Assembly: GCF_900143685.1 (NCBI RefSeq)
Contig: NZ_LT671675.1
Span: 223,111-287,110, forward strand
Source: Parolsenella massiliensis
GTDB taxonomy: Bacteria; Actinomycetota; Coriobacteriia; Coriobacteriales; Atopobiaceae
Direction: 5' to 3'
DNA length: 64,000 nt
The position numbers and the translations under genes are program-made. Under the pieces are notes generated by a model. That model saw only the letters and a list, made by a program, of their open reading frames with translations. It was not told the DNA's origin and did no database searches. Each line of letters begins with the position of its first letter. Position 1 is the first letter of the stretch. Positions 1 to 8,165 of this stretch are shown here, piece by piece.

Positions 1-617
1 TGATGGACGGGTCTTGAGCTGAGGCGATTCGGACGGAACTTGCCCGAGCGGCGGACGAATGCTTGCGTCTCGTCTTTTTACATTGCAGTTTTTGGCCGTT
101 TACCTCGCGTTTATTGCTATTTAGATACCTTTCAGGGACGCATCCCCCGGTCTCAACCGGTTCGCTGCTATGTTGTGACTCACCACAACCGCGCCTGCTT
201 GCAGGAGCACTCAATTCAATAGCCGCGAGCCTGTTGCCGGGGTCTCTCTATCTCTTCAGCCTCATATCGCCCTATCCCGCTTTCGCGTGCATGCGTTGGC
301 TGTGGCTATGAACTAACGAGCCAAACAAGAGCTGAGGAGACGGGACTATGCAAGTCGAGGGCTATGACGTTGCGATTCGCGTGCATATTACGGATGGGCT
401 TGGGGTGGATACATCCAGGGCAAGATGTTGATCGGTCGACGGAATCTTATGCAGATTACCTCGCTCGATCAAGGGCCTCTCTGACTCGCTGGGCTCACGA
501 TCTCCCAAATCTCGAACTCGAGCGATTCCAAAACCTCTTTCAGAACTTACGACGCAATCAGTGGGATACCAGTACCCGATGATGCTTGTCAAAAGACTCG
601 ACCTGTTTGGTGGATAG
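1..617. other. Left-edge region without a convincing gene
   Basis: This stretch is more AT-rich than most of the window and has short reading frames in all frames but none with a recognisable protein. A small hairpin (GTTGTG, six-base loop, CACAAC) lies near position 175-192. A ribosome-binding-like GAGGAG precedes an ATG at 348. It may hold the promoter of the restriction genes downstream and the remnant of a neighbouring gene, but I cannot name either. Confidence 0.5.
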
Positions 618-631
618 ATGATCAGAATTAA
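348..631 (+). pseudogene. Possible broken gene upstream of mcrB
   Basis: An ATG at 348 sits eight bases after GAGGAG and opens a 27-codon frame that stops at 429-431. Beyond it, protein-like sequence continues in other frames: one frame closes at 582 and another runs into the start of mcrB and closes at 629-631. That pattern fits a frameshifted remnant, but no piece matches a family I know, so chance reading is equally possible. No function is proposed. Confidence 0.2.
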
Positions 632-2459
632 CGAATGGCTCGTTTACGCGGCACTGAGCCTTTTGAATGATAGAAATCCGGAACAAGGTGAATTCAGCCT
701 CAAAACCGTCTACTTTTCGGAATCAGAACTTCTGCTTGAGGCGAACCGCCTCAACCCGGAAAGGAGAAGGGACCTGGTCTCGAAGGACTTCAAGGGGCTC
801 GTCTTCAATGAGGCCGAGTCGCAGGGAGGCGATAGGTTCTTTGTACGTGGCCCGTCGAACATGTCGCTGAACTATCTCAGATTGGCCTCTAGGTCTGAGG
901 CCGACTCTGCATATCTTGGAGTCTTTTCATCGTTTGATCTGGCTGAGCAGGGAGACCGCTCTTTCTTTCTGAACGGATGCCCTCTCGACGCGAATGGCCT
1001 GAGTGCTCTGCTTACGAGCTACTCGGACTTTGTCGAGAAGCAAAAGAGGGCGGGCATTCCTCGTCAGCCGCACTGCAACCTGTCTCCCCAGTGGTCGATC
1101 TATCTTGCTGCCGCCTCGTTTGCCCTTAACGAATTTCTTAGGACGGGGTCAGTGGACGAGGCGTCGTACTGGTTTATCCAGAAGCCAATCGTGGCCGAGG
1201 CAAAACAGCTGTATGGAAGAGAGAACACTTCGTTTCAGGTGTTTATCTCGTCAGCCTTTGCTGACGGGTCGTCAGCGGCTTATAGGTCATATTTCCTGCG
1301 CGGCAGCGAGTTCCAGATGAGAAGACTGTCTTGCCGAGCGGACGAAACCAAGGACGAGAAACGCCCGACTGATCCTCTTGACGACACTCAGATGATCCTG
1401 ACGTTTGACGGCCTGGTTCCGATACGGGAAGTGCTTGAGTTTGTTGACAATGAATACTCAAGCATCATGGAGAATGGCTCTCTCGGGAGCAGAACGGCAT
1501 TTCATTTCACGAGCCCTGGGGCAGACGAAGGGTCGGAAATGTCCGACGAGGAGTCGCTCGGGGCATCTTTGCGCACAACGCCCACTCCCGAAGAGTCTGC
1601 GCAGGCGGGGAATTATGACGACGCGAGCTTTCTCGGTGAAGTCTACATGACCGCTCCCGAGCTGGCTGCGATGCGACGCCTTCTCTTTCGAAAGAAATGT
1701 CTGGTGTTGCAGGGACCTCCTGGTGTTGGTAAGACCTTCTCTGCGACGAGGCTTGCGTACAACATCTTGGGGTCTCGAGACCCCTCGAGAGTGACCATGA
1801 TACAGATGCATCAGAACTACTCGTACGAGGAGTTCATTGAAGGATACTGCCCTACCGAAAACGGATTTGCGCTCAAGGACGGTGTATTGCTTCGTACCTG
1901 TGATGCCGCGAGAGAGGAACCGGATAGGCCGTTCTTTCTGATAATTGACGAAATGAACCGCGGCAATATGAGCAGAGTTTTCGGAGAATCATTTCTCCTG
2001 CTTGAGGTCGATAAGCGTGATTTCGAAATAACCTTGCCCTACTCAGGTAGGCGGTTCTCTGTGCCCGGAAACTTGTTTGTTATCGGGCTTATGAATACCG
2101 CCGACAGGAATCTAGCCTTTCTCGATTTTGCATTCAGGAGGAGATTCGCCTTCTTTGACATGCGCCCGGGATTCGACTCGCCTGGATTCTCTGCATATGC
2201 AAAGCAGCTTGGAGTCTGGTTTGAGCGTTTGGTTGCAACGGCAAAGCGCTTGAACGACGATATTCTGCAAGACGAAAGCCTGGGACGTGGCTTCCAAATT
2301 GGCCATAGCTTCTTCTGTGGCTTGAACGCCGCTAACGCAATGGACCAGATGCGGGATGTCATCCAATTCGAGATAACCCCTCTCCTGAGGGAGTATTGGT
2401 TCGATGACGCTGAGCGCGCCGAGCTCTGGATATCAGAACTGATGGGGTCGTTGCAGTGA
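618..2459 (+). CDS. mcrB: McrB-type AAA+ restriction NTPase
   Basis: Motor subunit of a modification-dependent (McrBC, type IV-like) restriction system; McrB proteins recognise modified DNA through an N-terminal domain and use a C-terminal AAA+ GTPase for translocation with McrC. The 613-residue protein has a Walker A motif GPPGVGKT near residue 366, Walker B with DEMNRG from residue 444, and the McrB signature MNTADRNLAFLDFAFRRRF from residue 492. The first roughly 340 residues match no domain I recognise and probably read the DNA mark. The stop overlaps the mcrC start by four bases. The gene is more AT-rich and uses more A/T-ending codons than the housekeeping genes after 3.6 kb, which suggests horizontal acquisition. 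Confidence 0.9.
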   Translation: MIRINEWLVYAALSLLNDRNPEQGEFSLKTVYFSESELLLEANRLNPERRRDLVSKDFKGLVFNEAESQGGDRFFVRGPSNMSLNYLRLASRSEADSAYLGVFSSFDLAEQGDRSFFLNGCPLDANGLSALLTSYSDFVEKQKRAGIPRQPHCNLSPQWSIYLAAASFALNEFLRTGSVDEASYWFIQKPIVAEAKQLYGRENTSFQVFISSAFADGSSAAYRSYFLRGSEFQMRRLSCRADETKDEKRPTDPLDDTQMILTFDGLVPIREVLEFVDNEYSSIMENGSLGSRTAFHFTSPGADEGSEMSDEESLGASLRTTPTPEESAQAGNYDDASFLGEVYMTAPELAAMRRLLFRKKCLVLQGPPGVGKTFSATRLAYNILGSRDPSRVTMIQMHQNYSYEEFIEGYCPTENGFALKDGVLLRTCDAAREEPDRPFFLIIDEMNRGNMSRVFGESFLLLEVDKRDFEITLPYSGRRFSVPGNLFVIGLMNTADRNLAFLDFAFRRRFAFFDMRPGFDSPGFSAYAKQLGVWFERLVATAKRLNDDILQDESLGRGFQIGHSFFCGLNAANAMDQMRDVIQFEITPLLREYWFDDAERAELWISELMGSLQ

Positions 2460-3481
2460 TTCCGTTAAGAAACGTGTATTACATGCTCGCTTACGCCTTC
2501 CGCGATGTGAGGATGCTGTCAGACGCTGCTTTTGGAGATGAAGCCTTCTCTGGGGTGGAGGACATGTATTGCGAGCTCTTGCTGAGAAGCGCCAACTCGC
2601 TATTAAAACGTGGGCTTGAGACGACGACGCAAAACTGCGTGGAGAAACCGTCGAGGCCAAGAGGCAGGATTAACTTCCCACAGTCTATTCGGTGCCGAGT
2701 GCGTGGCGACCGTTCTTTGGTTTGCGAATACGATGTTACGAGTAGGGACACATATCTAAACGCGATCCTCAAGACAGCGCTTTGCTCACTCGAGAATTGC
2801 GAGATTGAGCAGAATCGGAAGAGGGGTCTGAGGCGTACCATTTCGAGGTTCTTTGAGGTGGGCGCTCTCGACCCGAAAAAGATTGAGTGGCCAGATCAAT
2901 ACCCGCGTTCTTTGGAGTGGTATCGGATCCCAATCGAGCTCAGCCGTTTGGTGCTTATGCATCGGATTCAGTCTGATGGTGGCTCTTCCGTGATGGCGGG
3001 ACTTGTCGATAGTCTGACTATGCCGCGGCTATTCGAACGCTTCGTGTTTGAATACTACAGACGCGAGCACAGGGAATGGGCCGTTTCAGCGCCGTATATA
3101 AAATGGGATATTGATGACGAGAGCACAGACTATCTTCCGATTATGAAAACCGATATTACGCTCCAGCGAGCCAGGCGCTCACTGATTGTTGACACCAAAT
3201 ACTATGAAAACGCAATGCAAGAGCACTTCGGTTCGGTCTCTCAGAGGTCGACGAACCTCTATCAGATATATACGTATGTAAAGAACTACAGAGCCTTTAG
3301 GCCGGCTCATGAGAAAGTGTCGGGCCTTTTGCTCTATGCAAAAACAGATGAGAGCACTTTGCCTGATCAGTTTTATTCAATAAGCGGGAATGAAATCGGC
3401 GTTCGAACCGTTGATCTTTCGGCTTGTTTTGACGACATACGCAAAGAGTTGGACGAAATCCCAAAACGCTATCTAAGCTAG
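2456..3481 (+). CDS. mcrC: McrC-type restriction endonuclease subunit
   Basis: Nuclease partner of McrB. The start is a GTG whose last bases overlap the mcrB stop (GTGA), giving 341 residues and implying translational coupling. The N-terminus MIPLRNVYYMLAYAFRDV is typical of the McrC family. The C-terminal half carries a PD-(D/E)xK-like nuclease core: D233 in MKTDITL, then D246-T-K248 in LIVDTKYY. The known family cleaves DNA after McrB-driven translocation; the target here is unknown. Low GC and codon use match mcrB, so the two probably arrived together. No methylase or other restriction gene is visible alongside, as expected for a type IV system. Confidence 0.9.
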   Translation: MIPLRNVYYMLAYAFRDVRMLSDAAFGDEAFSGVEDMYCELLLRSANSLLKRGLETTTQNCVEKPSRPRGRINFPQSIRCRVRGDRSLVCEYDVTSRDTYLNAILKTALCSLENCEIEQNRKRGLRRTISRFFEVGALDPKKIEWPDQYPRSLEWYRIPIELSRLVLMHRIQSDGGSSVMAGLVDSLTMPRLFERFVFEYYRREHREWAVSAPYIKWDIDDESTDYLPIMKTDITLQRARRSLIVDTKYYENAMQEHFGSVSQRSTNLYQIYTYVKNYRAFRPAHEKVSGLLLYAKTDESTLPDQFYSISGNEIGVRTVDLSACFDDIRKELDEIPKRYLS

Positions 3482-3503
3482 TTTTACGTTCTACGAAATA
3501 CGT

Positions 3504-3551
3504 CCAACGCGCGACGATATTGGCCAAATGGCCGATGACCGTGCGCGTTGG
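3504..3551. other. Stem-loop at right edge of restriction block
   Basis: CCAACGCGC at 3504-3512 pairs exactly with GCGCGTTGG at 3543-3551, and GGCC-AAAT-GGCC at 3522-3533 forms an inner stem. It follows the mcrC stop by 22 bases and has no strong T-run. It could be a terminator or a boundary structure of the acquired block. Confidence 0.5.
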
Positions 3552-3596
3552 GCGTAATCTGTCAGCGTCCGTTCCCGCCGCGCCCCAAGGAGGCCC

Positions 3597-4088
3597 ATGC
3601 ATCGCATCCTGTTCGTCTGCCTCGGTAACATCTGCCGCTCGACCATGGCGCAGTTCGTTATGCAGGACCTCGTGAATCGTGCGGGTCGCGCCGATGAGTT
3701 CGTCATCGACTCGGCGGGCACGAGCGATGAGGAGCATGGCAACCCACCACATCACGGCACCGTCAACAAGCTGCGCTCCGTTGGTGTCCCCGTGCTCAAG
3801 CGTCGTGCCCGCCGCGTTCGAGCGTCCGAGTACGGCGACTGGGACCTCATCGTCTACATGGACGAGGACAACGAGTGGTCGCTCAGCCGCATCTTCTCGG
3901 GAGACCCCGCACACAAGTGCGTGAAGCTGCTCTCCTACATCTCTGAGGACTCGGACTTTCGCCCGCGCGCCCACTTGCACGACGGCTCCGTCCGCGATGT
4001 CGCCGACCCCTGGTGGACGGGCAACTTCGATGACACCTACCGCGACGTCCGTGCCGGCTGCGAGGCCCTGCTCGCGCACCTGAGCTAG
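3597..4088 (+). CDS. Low-molecular-weight protein tyrosine phosphatase
   Basis: A 163-residue cytoplasmic phosphatase of the LMW-PTP/arsenate reductase fold. The catalytic P-loop is at the very N-terminus: C8-L-G-N-I-C-R14-S, matching CX5R(S/T). The expected general-acid aspartate of the DP motif is D137 in ADPWWTGN, followed by the usual acidic helix. AGGAGG lies six bases before the ATG. In Gram-positive bacteria these enzymes dephosphorylate tyrosine or arginine phosphates; which one applies here cannot be read from the sequence. It stands alone between the restriction pair and an aminotransferase. Confidence 0.9.
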   Translation: MHRILFVCLGNICRSTMAQFVMQDLVNRAGRADEFVIDSAGTSDEEHGNPPHHGTVNKLRSVGVPVLKRRARRVRASEYGDWDLIVYMDEDNEWSLSRIFSGDPAHKCVKLLSYISEDSDFRPRAHLHDGSVRDVADPWWTGNFDDTYRDVRAGCEALLAHLS

Positions 4089-4184
4089 GCGCGCCGCCCG
4101 CGCCGCGGCTGCCTGCGGCGTACAATCACTGCTCGTACATATGCGCGCCGCCTGGCACGCCCATGCAACGACGGAGGTTCCACC

Positions 4185-5345
4185 ATGCAGTTCTCAAAGC
4201 GTCTCGACCGATTTGGCGACGAGGTGTTTGCCTCGCTCAACGCCCGACGCATCGAGCTGGAGGCCGCCGGTCGCGAGGTCATCGACCTGTCCGTGGGCAC
4301 GCCCGACTTTGAGCCGCCCGCGCACGTGAAGAACGCGCTCATCGAGGCCGCGAAGGACTCCAACAACTGGAAGTACGCCCTGCATGACCTCCCGGAGCTC
4401 ACCCAGGCCGTCATCGACTACTACGCCGATCGCTTTGGCGTCACCGGCCTCGCTCCCGACATGATCATGAGCTGCAACGGCACGCAGGAGGGCATGGGGC
4501 GCCTGTCCTCGGCGCTCGTCGACGAGGGCGACCTCGTGCTCGTGCCCGACCCCTGCTATCCGCTGTTCCGCGCCTCTGCCCTCATTGCCGGCGCCGAGCT
4601 CGCCTTCTACCCGCTCAACGCCGAGAACAACTTCCTGCCCAGCGTTACCGAGATTCCCGACGACGTGGCCGACCGCGCCAAGTACATGATCGTGTCGCTG
4701 CCTGCCAATCCCGTGGGTTCCGTGGGAACGCCTGAGGTCTACGCGCAGATTATCGAGTTCGCACGTGCGCACGACGTGCTCATCGTCCATGACAATGCCT
4801 ACAGCGACATCATCTACGACGGCGTCGAGGGCCACAGCTTCTTCGAGAACCCCGGCGCCTTCGAGGTGGGCGTCGAGTTCTTCAGCCTGTCGAAGTCCTT
4901 TGACGTCACGGGCGCTCGCGTGAGCTTCCTCGTGGGCCGTCCGGACGTCGTCGCCGCCGTGCGCAAGATCCGCTCCCAGAGCGACTACGGGATGTTCCTG
5001 CCTATCCAGCACGCCGCCATCGCCGCGCTCACCGGTCCCCGCGACTCGGTTCGCGAGCAGGAACGCCGCTACCAGGAGCGTCGCGACGCCCTGTGCGACG
5101 GCCTGGAGGAGATTGGCTGGGAGCGCCCGAACGCCCATGGCTCCATGTTCGTGTGGGCGCGCCTGCCGCATGGCCGCATGGACTCCGTGGCGTTCTGCTC
5201 CGAGTTGATGGAGAAGGCCGGCGTCATCGTGACCCCGGGCGCGAGCTTTGGACCTGCGGGCGAGGGCTTCATGCGCATGGCGCTCGTGCTGCCTCCGGAG
5301 GGGCTGCGCCGTGCGGTTGCGGCCATCAAGGCGGCGGACCTGTAG
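4185..5345 (+). CDS. PLP-dependent class I/II aminotransferase
   Basis: A 386-residue fold-type I aminotransferase of the aspartate/LL-diaminopimelate aminotransferase group. The PLP lysine is K237 in SLSKSFDVTGARVSF; other family landmarks are the substrate-end PDFEPPAHV near the N-terminus, NPVG in the middle and the C-terminal arginine region FMRMAL. The spacing and length fit a full enzyme. GGAGG lies eight bases before the ATG. Substrate is not clear: MalY and AspT-type relatives elsewhere in the window belong to different subfamilies. It is monocistronic by spacing, with a hairpin downstream. Confidence 0.85.
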   Translation: MQFSKRLDRFGDEVFASLNARRIELEAAGREVIDLSVGTPDFEPPAHVKNALIEAAKDSNNWKYALHDLPELTQAVIDYYADRFGVTGLAPDMIMSCNGTQEGMGRLSSALVDEGDLVLVPDPCYPLFRASALIAGAELAFYPLNAENNFLPSVTEIPDDVADRAKYMIVSLPANPVGSVGTPEVYAQIIEFARAHDVLIVHDNAYSDIIYDGVEGHSFFENPGAFEVGVEFFSLSKSFDVTGARVSFLVGRPDVVAAVRKIRSQSDYGMFLPIQHAAIAALTGPRDSVREQERRYQERRDALCDGLEEIGWERPNAHGSMFVWARLPHGRMDSVAFCSELMEKAGVIVTPGASFGPAGEGFMRMALVLPPEGLRRAVAAIKAADL

Positions 5346-5393
5346 CCCGCGCGTCTTGCGCCCTGTGTCAGAAACCAATAAACGGCTGCTCAG

Positions 5394-5428
5394 AGAAGCG
5401 GCGACGTCCCCGTGGCGTCGTCGCTTCT
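5394..5428 (+). terminator. Hairpin after aminotransferase
   Basis: AGAAGCGGCGACG pairs with CGTCGTCGCTTCT across a nine-base loop, with one G-T pair. There is no T-run after it, so termination is a guess from position, 48 bases after the stop. Confidence 0.4.
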
Positions 5429-5539
5429 CGCTATCAGGCGTTCAGAGAGATGTCTAGTTGAACGAGGTCAACCACCCTTGTAAATCGGCGAGCGCTGGAA
5501 TTCTGTAGGCGGTTGGATTTGCAACGGTCGCAGAAAGGT

Positions 5540-5570
5540 ATGACTGCGCAAGAAATGTGCCGGATACAAT
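5540..5570 (+). promoter_or_regulatory. Candidate promoter for alcohol dehydrogenase leader
   Basis: TACAAT at 5565-5570 is a good -10 hexamer. The upstream ATGACT at 5540-5545 is a weak -35 at 19-base spacing. If used, transcription starts near 5577 and produces a leader of about 185 bases. Confidence 0.35.
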
Positions 5571-5576
5571 TCACGT

Positions 5577-5761
5577 TGGATATCCGCGAGCAGGGGCTTT
5601 GGCGCTCGTGGTCCCAGGACGGGTTCAATGGAGGGGCTCCAGAGGCCGGTTCTGAACGTGGCCTCGCGCTTGCGAGGTCCCAAACCGGGGAGAGTCGGCG
5701 GCCCCGCGCCGTCGGACGCCGGCCACAGGGGTGGCCGGAACCATGAATTGGAGGAAACAAC
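5577..5761 (+). promoter_or_regulatory. Structured 5' leader, possible RNA regulator
   Basis: Consecutive hairpins fill the region before the dehydrogenase: CGAGC/GCTCG around 5587-5608; an outer CCGGTT (5646-5651)/AACCGG (5683-5688) enclosing a perfect CCTCGC-GCTT-GCGAGG (5662-5677); GGCGGC/GCCGTC around 5698-5714; and a perfect CCGGCCAC-AGGG-GTGGCCGG (5719-5738) that ends 13 bases before the GGAGG ribosome site. I do not recognise it as a known riboswitch class. A regulatory role is inferred from size, density of stems and closeness to the ribosome site. Confidence 0.4.
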
Positions 5762-6985
5762 ATGGGTCGTTTTACCAATCCGCGTGACCTGTACTTCGGC
5801 GAGGGTGCCCGCCACGAGGTCAAGAACCTCAAGGGCAGCAAGGCTATCATCGTCTCCGGTGGCGGCTCGATGCGCCGTGGCGGCTTCCTTCAGGACATCC
5901 AGAAGGACCTCGAGGACGCCGGCTTTGAGGTCAAGCTGTTCGAGGGCGTCGAGTCCGACCCGTCCATCGAGACGGTCATGAAGGGCGCCGAGGCCATGCG
6001 CGAGTTCGAGCCGGACTGGATCATCGCCCTCGGCGGTGGCTCCCCGATCGACGCCGCCAAGGCCATGTGGGTCTTCTACGAGTACCCCGATGAGTCCTTC
6101 GAGAACATCATCCAGCCGTTCTCCTTCCCCGAGCTGCGCCAGAAGGCCCACTTCTGCGCCATCTCCTCGACCTCCGGCACCGCTACCGAGGTCACCGCGT
6201 TCTCCGTTATCACGGACTACGCCAAGGGCATCAAGTACCCGCTGGCCGACTTCAACATCACCCCTGACGTCGCCATCGTCGACCCCGAGCTCACCTACTC
6301 CATGCCCGCCAAGCTCTGCGCCCACACCGGCATGGATGCCCTGACGCACTGCATGGAGGCCTACGTCTCCACGTTCGCGTCCATGTTCACCGACGCCAAC
6401 GCCCTGCATGGCATCCGCGAGATCGTCGAGTGGCTCCCGAAGTCCTATGAGGGCGACAAGGAGGCCCGTCAGCACATGCACGAGGCCCAGTGCATCGCCG
6501 GCATCGCCTTCTCCTCTGGTCTTCTCGGCATCGTGCACTCCATGGCCCACAAGACCGGTGCCGCCTTCGAGAACGGCCACATCATCCACGGTGCCGCCAA
6601 CGCCATGTACCTCGGCAAGGTCATCCAGTGGAACTCCAAGGACCCGCGTGCCGCCGAGCGCTACGCCTACGTCGCCAAGGAGGTCCTGCACCTTCCCGGC
6701 GAGACGAACGAGGAGCTCATCGCCGCGCTCGTCCAGAAGATCCGCGACCTCAACGACCAGCTCAACATCCCGCAGTCCATCAAGGACTACGCGAACGGCG
6801 GCGTGAAGGTCGACGCTGAGAACCCGCAGATGGTCTCCGAGGAGGAGTTCCTCGCGAAGCTCCCCGAGATCGCCGCGAACGCCGAGCAGGACGCCTGCAC
6901 GCCCGAGAACCCGCGTGAGACGAAGGCCGCCGACTTCGAGAAGATCCTCAAGGCCTGCTACTACGACACGGACATCGACTTCTAA
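5762..6985 (+). CDS. Iron-containing alcohol dehydrogenase
   Basis: A 407-residue group III (Fe-ADH) NAD(P)-dependent dehydrogenase of the butanol dehydrogenase type, which interconverts aldehydes and alcohols in fermentation. The dinucleotide-binding GGGSPIDAAKAM lies near residues 95-106. Metal ligands of the family are visible in the D-x-x-x-H pattern around MDALTHCMEAY, in GIVHSMAHKTGAAF and in GHIIHGAANA. GGAGG precedes the ATG. Codons are strongly biased to C/G-ending forms, even for this genome, which suggests high expression. The gene is alone between a structured leader and a long hairpin. Confidence 0.92.
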   Translation: MGRFTNPRDLYFGEGARHEVKNLKGSKAIIVSGGGSMRRGGFLQDIQKDLEDAGFEVKLFEGVESDPSIETVMKGAEAMREFEPDWIIALGGGSPIDAAKAMWVFYEYPDESFENIIQPFSFPELRQKAHFCAISSTSGTATEVTAFSVITDYAKGIKYPLADFNITPDVAIVDPELTYSMPAKLCAHTGMDALTHCMEAYVSTFASMFTDANALHGIREIVEWLPKSYEGDKEARQHMHEAQCIAGIAFSSGLLGIVHSMAHKTGAAFENGHIIHGAANAMYLGKVIQWNSKDPRAAERYAYVAKEVLHLPGETNEELIAALVQKIRDLNDQLNIPQSIKDYANGGVKVDAENPQMVSEEEFLAKLPEIAANAEQDACTPENPRETKAADFEKILKACYYDTDIDF

Positions 6986-7008
6986 GCTCGCCTCATAGCG
7001 ACCTGACC

Positions 7009-7097
7009 GGAGGCCCGGCCCGGCATCGCACGCAAACGTCCTCGCGCAAGGAGCGCGCTGCGGATTGTTTGCTTAGCGACGCCGGAGCCGGGCCTCC
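7009..7097. terminator. Long hairpin after alcohol dehydrogenase
   Basis: GGAGGCCCGGC (7009-7019) pairs perfectly with GCCGGGCCTCC (7087-7097); inside, GCAAAC (7032-7037) pairs with GTTTGC (7067-7072) and CGCG/CGCG pairs add further stem. The 67-base interior and lack of T-run are unusual for a simple terminator; a repeat element or processed RNA is also possible. Confidence 0.5.
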
Positions 7098-7138
7098 TCG
7101 CGTATGTGGCTGGGTGCTTTACCGGAAAGAAAAAGCGC

Positions 7139-7203
7139 GAGAGCTGCAAATCGGACACTTAGAGGGGGATAACTGCCCCTTAAGTGACCGATTTGCAGCT
7201 CTC
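7139..7203. repeat. 64-65-base inverted repeat, copy 1
   Basis: Arms of 19 bases, starting GAGAGCTGCAAATCGG and ending CCGATTTGCAGCTCTC, enclose about 27 bases. One internal mismatch. The same architecture and related sequence recur at 25962 and 36161. It lies between convergent genes. Confidence 0.85.
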
Positions 7204-7244
7204 AGCGTAATTGGCGAGGAGGGTGGGCGCTCGGGGTCGTCTGC

Positions 7245-8156
7245 CTACTCCTTGGCGGCGAGGAGGCCGCGCATGGCGGAGACCCAGCCGTCGGTGGCGC
7301 GCTTGGTGGAGACGAGGATGTTGTCGCGGGCGGCGAGCTCCTCCTCGGCGCGGTCGTGGCCAAGTCCGTTGCACATGAACAGGAACGTGCCCACGGCATC
7401 TGCGATCACGCAGTCTGCGGGGGAGTCGCCGGCGCCAAGGACCTCCTCGGGGTCAAGGCCGGCGAGCTCCACATAGCGCACGATGCCCGTGCCCTTGCTC
7501 ACGCCTGCGGGCGTCACGTGGTAGGTGTGGATGCCCTGGGGATGTGCGCGGTCGCACGCAAGGGTGCTGTCGCCGGAGATGTGGTCGACCATGCCGTTGT
7601 CGGACAGGTACAGCGGAAGCCCGCAGTGGTCGAGCATGTCCTGCATCTCGTCCTCGGGGGCGTCGCCGCGCATGGCCACCGTGACCTCGCGATACTCGAA
7701 CCCGATGCCGTTGTCGTGGTAGGTCTCGAGGTGCCCGGGCCAGCGCTCGAGCATCTCGTCTATGACGCCCGTCTCCCAGATGACGTCATGGGGCGTCTTT
7801 CCGCAGTCCTCGTCATAGGGCATGCGTCCGCAGAAGTAGTGCCACTCGGGCTGGCTTGCCTGCTTGGTGCACAGCACGCCGCCCATCTCGGCAATCCAGC
7901 CGGGAAATCCCAGCACGCGGGCGTCCTCCATGATCATGGCGCGATTGCGGCCCGTGCAGGGGATCACCGAGACGCCGGCGCGCGTGAGCTCCACGAGGGT
8001 CTCCACGAGCTCTGCGCAGGGCTCTCCGGCCGTGTTGACCGTAGCCTTTGCGCCCGTGAACATCGTGCCGTCGGCGTCGGTGATGACGTAGCGAACCTTG
8101 CGCAGGCGCTCGGCGAGCTCGCCGGTGGGCTTCTCGGGGAAAGTGACGTGGCTCAT
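7245..8156 (-). CDS. HAD-superfamily phosphatase
   Basis: A 303-residue cytoplasmic HAD hydrolase of the Cof/IIB type. Motif I is ITD27-A-D29-GTMF, motif II is CTGRN near residue 76, and the late GAGDSPADCVIADAVG carries the motif IV acidic residues, here with S-P-A-D in place of the more usual GDxxND. Substrate is unknown, but family members hydrolyse sugar or sugar-alcohol phosphates. It begins nine bases after the murE stop on the same strand, so it is probably the second gene of a murE transcript. The start ATG has GGAGC upstream. Confidence 0.8.
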   Translation of the reverse strand: MSHVTFPEKPTGELAERLRKVRYVITDADGTMFTGAKATVNTAGEPCAELVETLVELTRAGVSVIPCTGRNRAMIMEDARVLGFPGWIAEMGGVLCTKQASQPEWHYFCGRMPYDEDCGKTPHDVIWETGVIDEMLERWPGHLETYHDNGIGFEYREVTVAMRGDAPEDEMQDMLDHCGLPLYLSDNGMVDHISGDSTLACDRAHPQGIHTYHVTPAGVSKGTGIVRYVELAGLDPEEVLGAGDSPADCVIADAVGTFLFMCNGLGHDRAEEELAARDNILVSTKRATDGWVSAMRGLLAAKE

Positions 8157-8165
8157 GAGTGCTCC

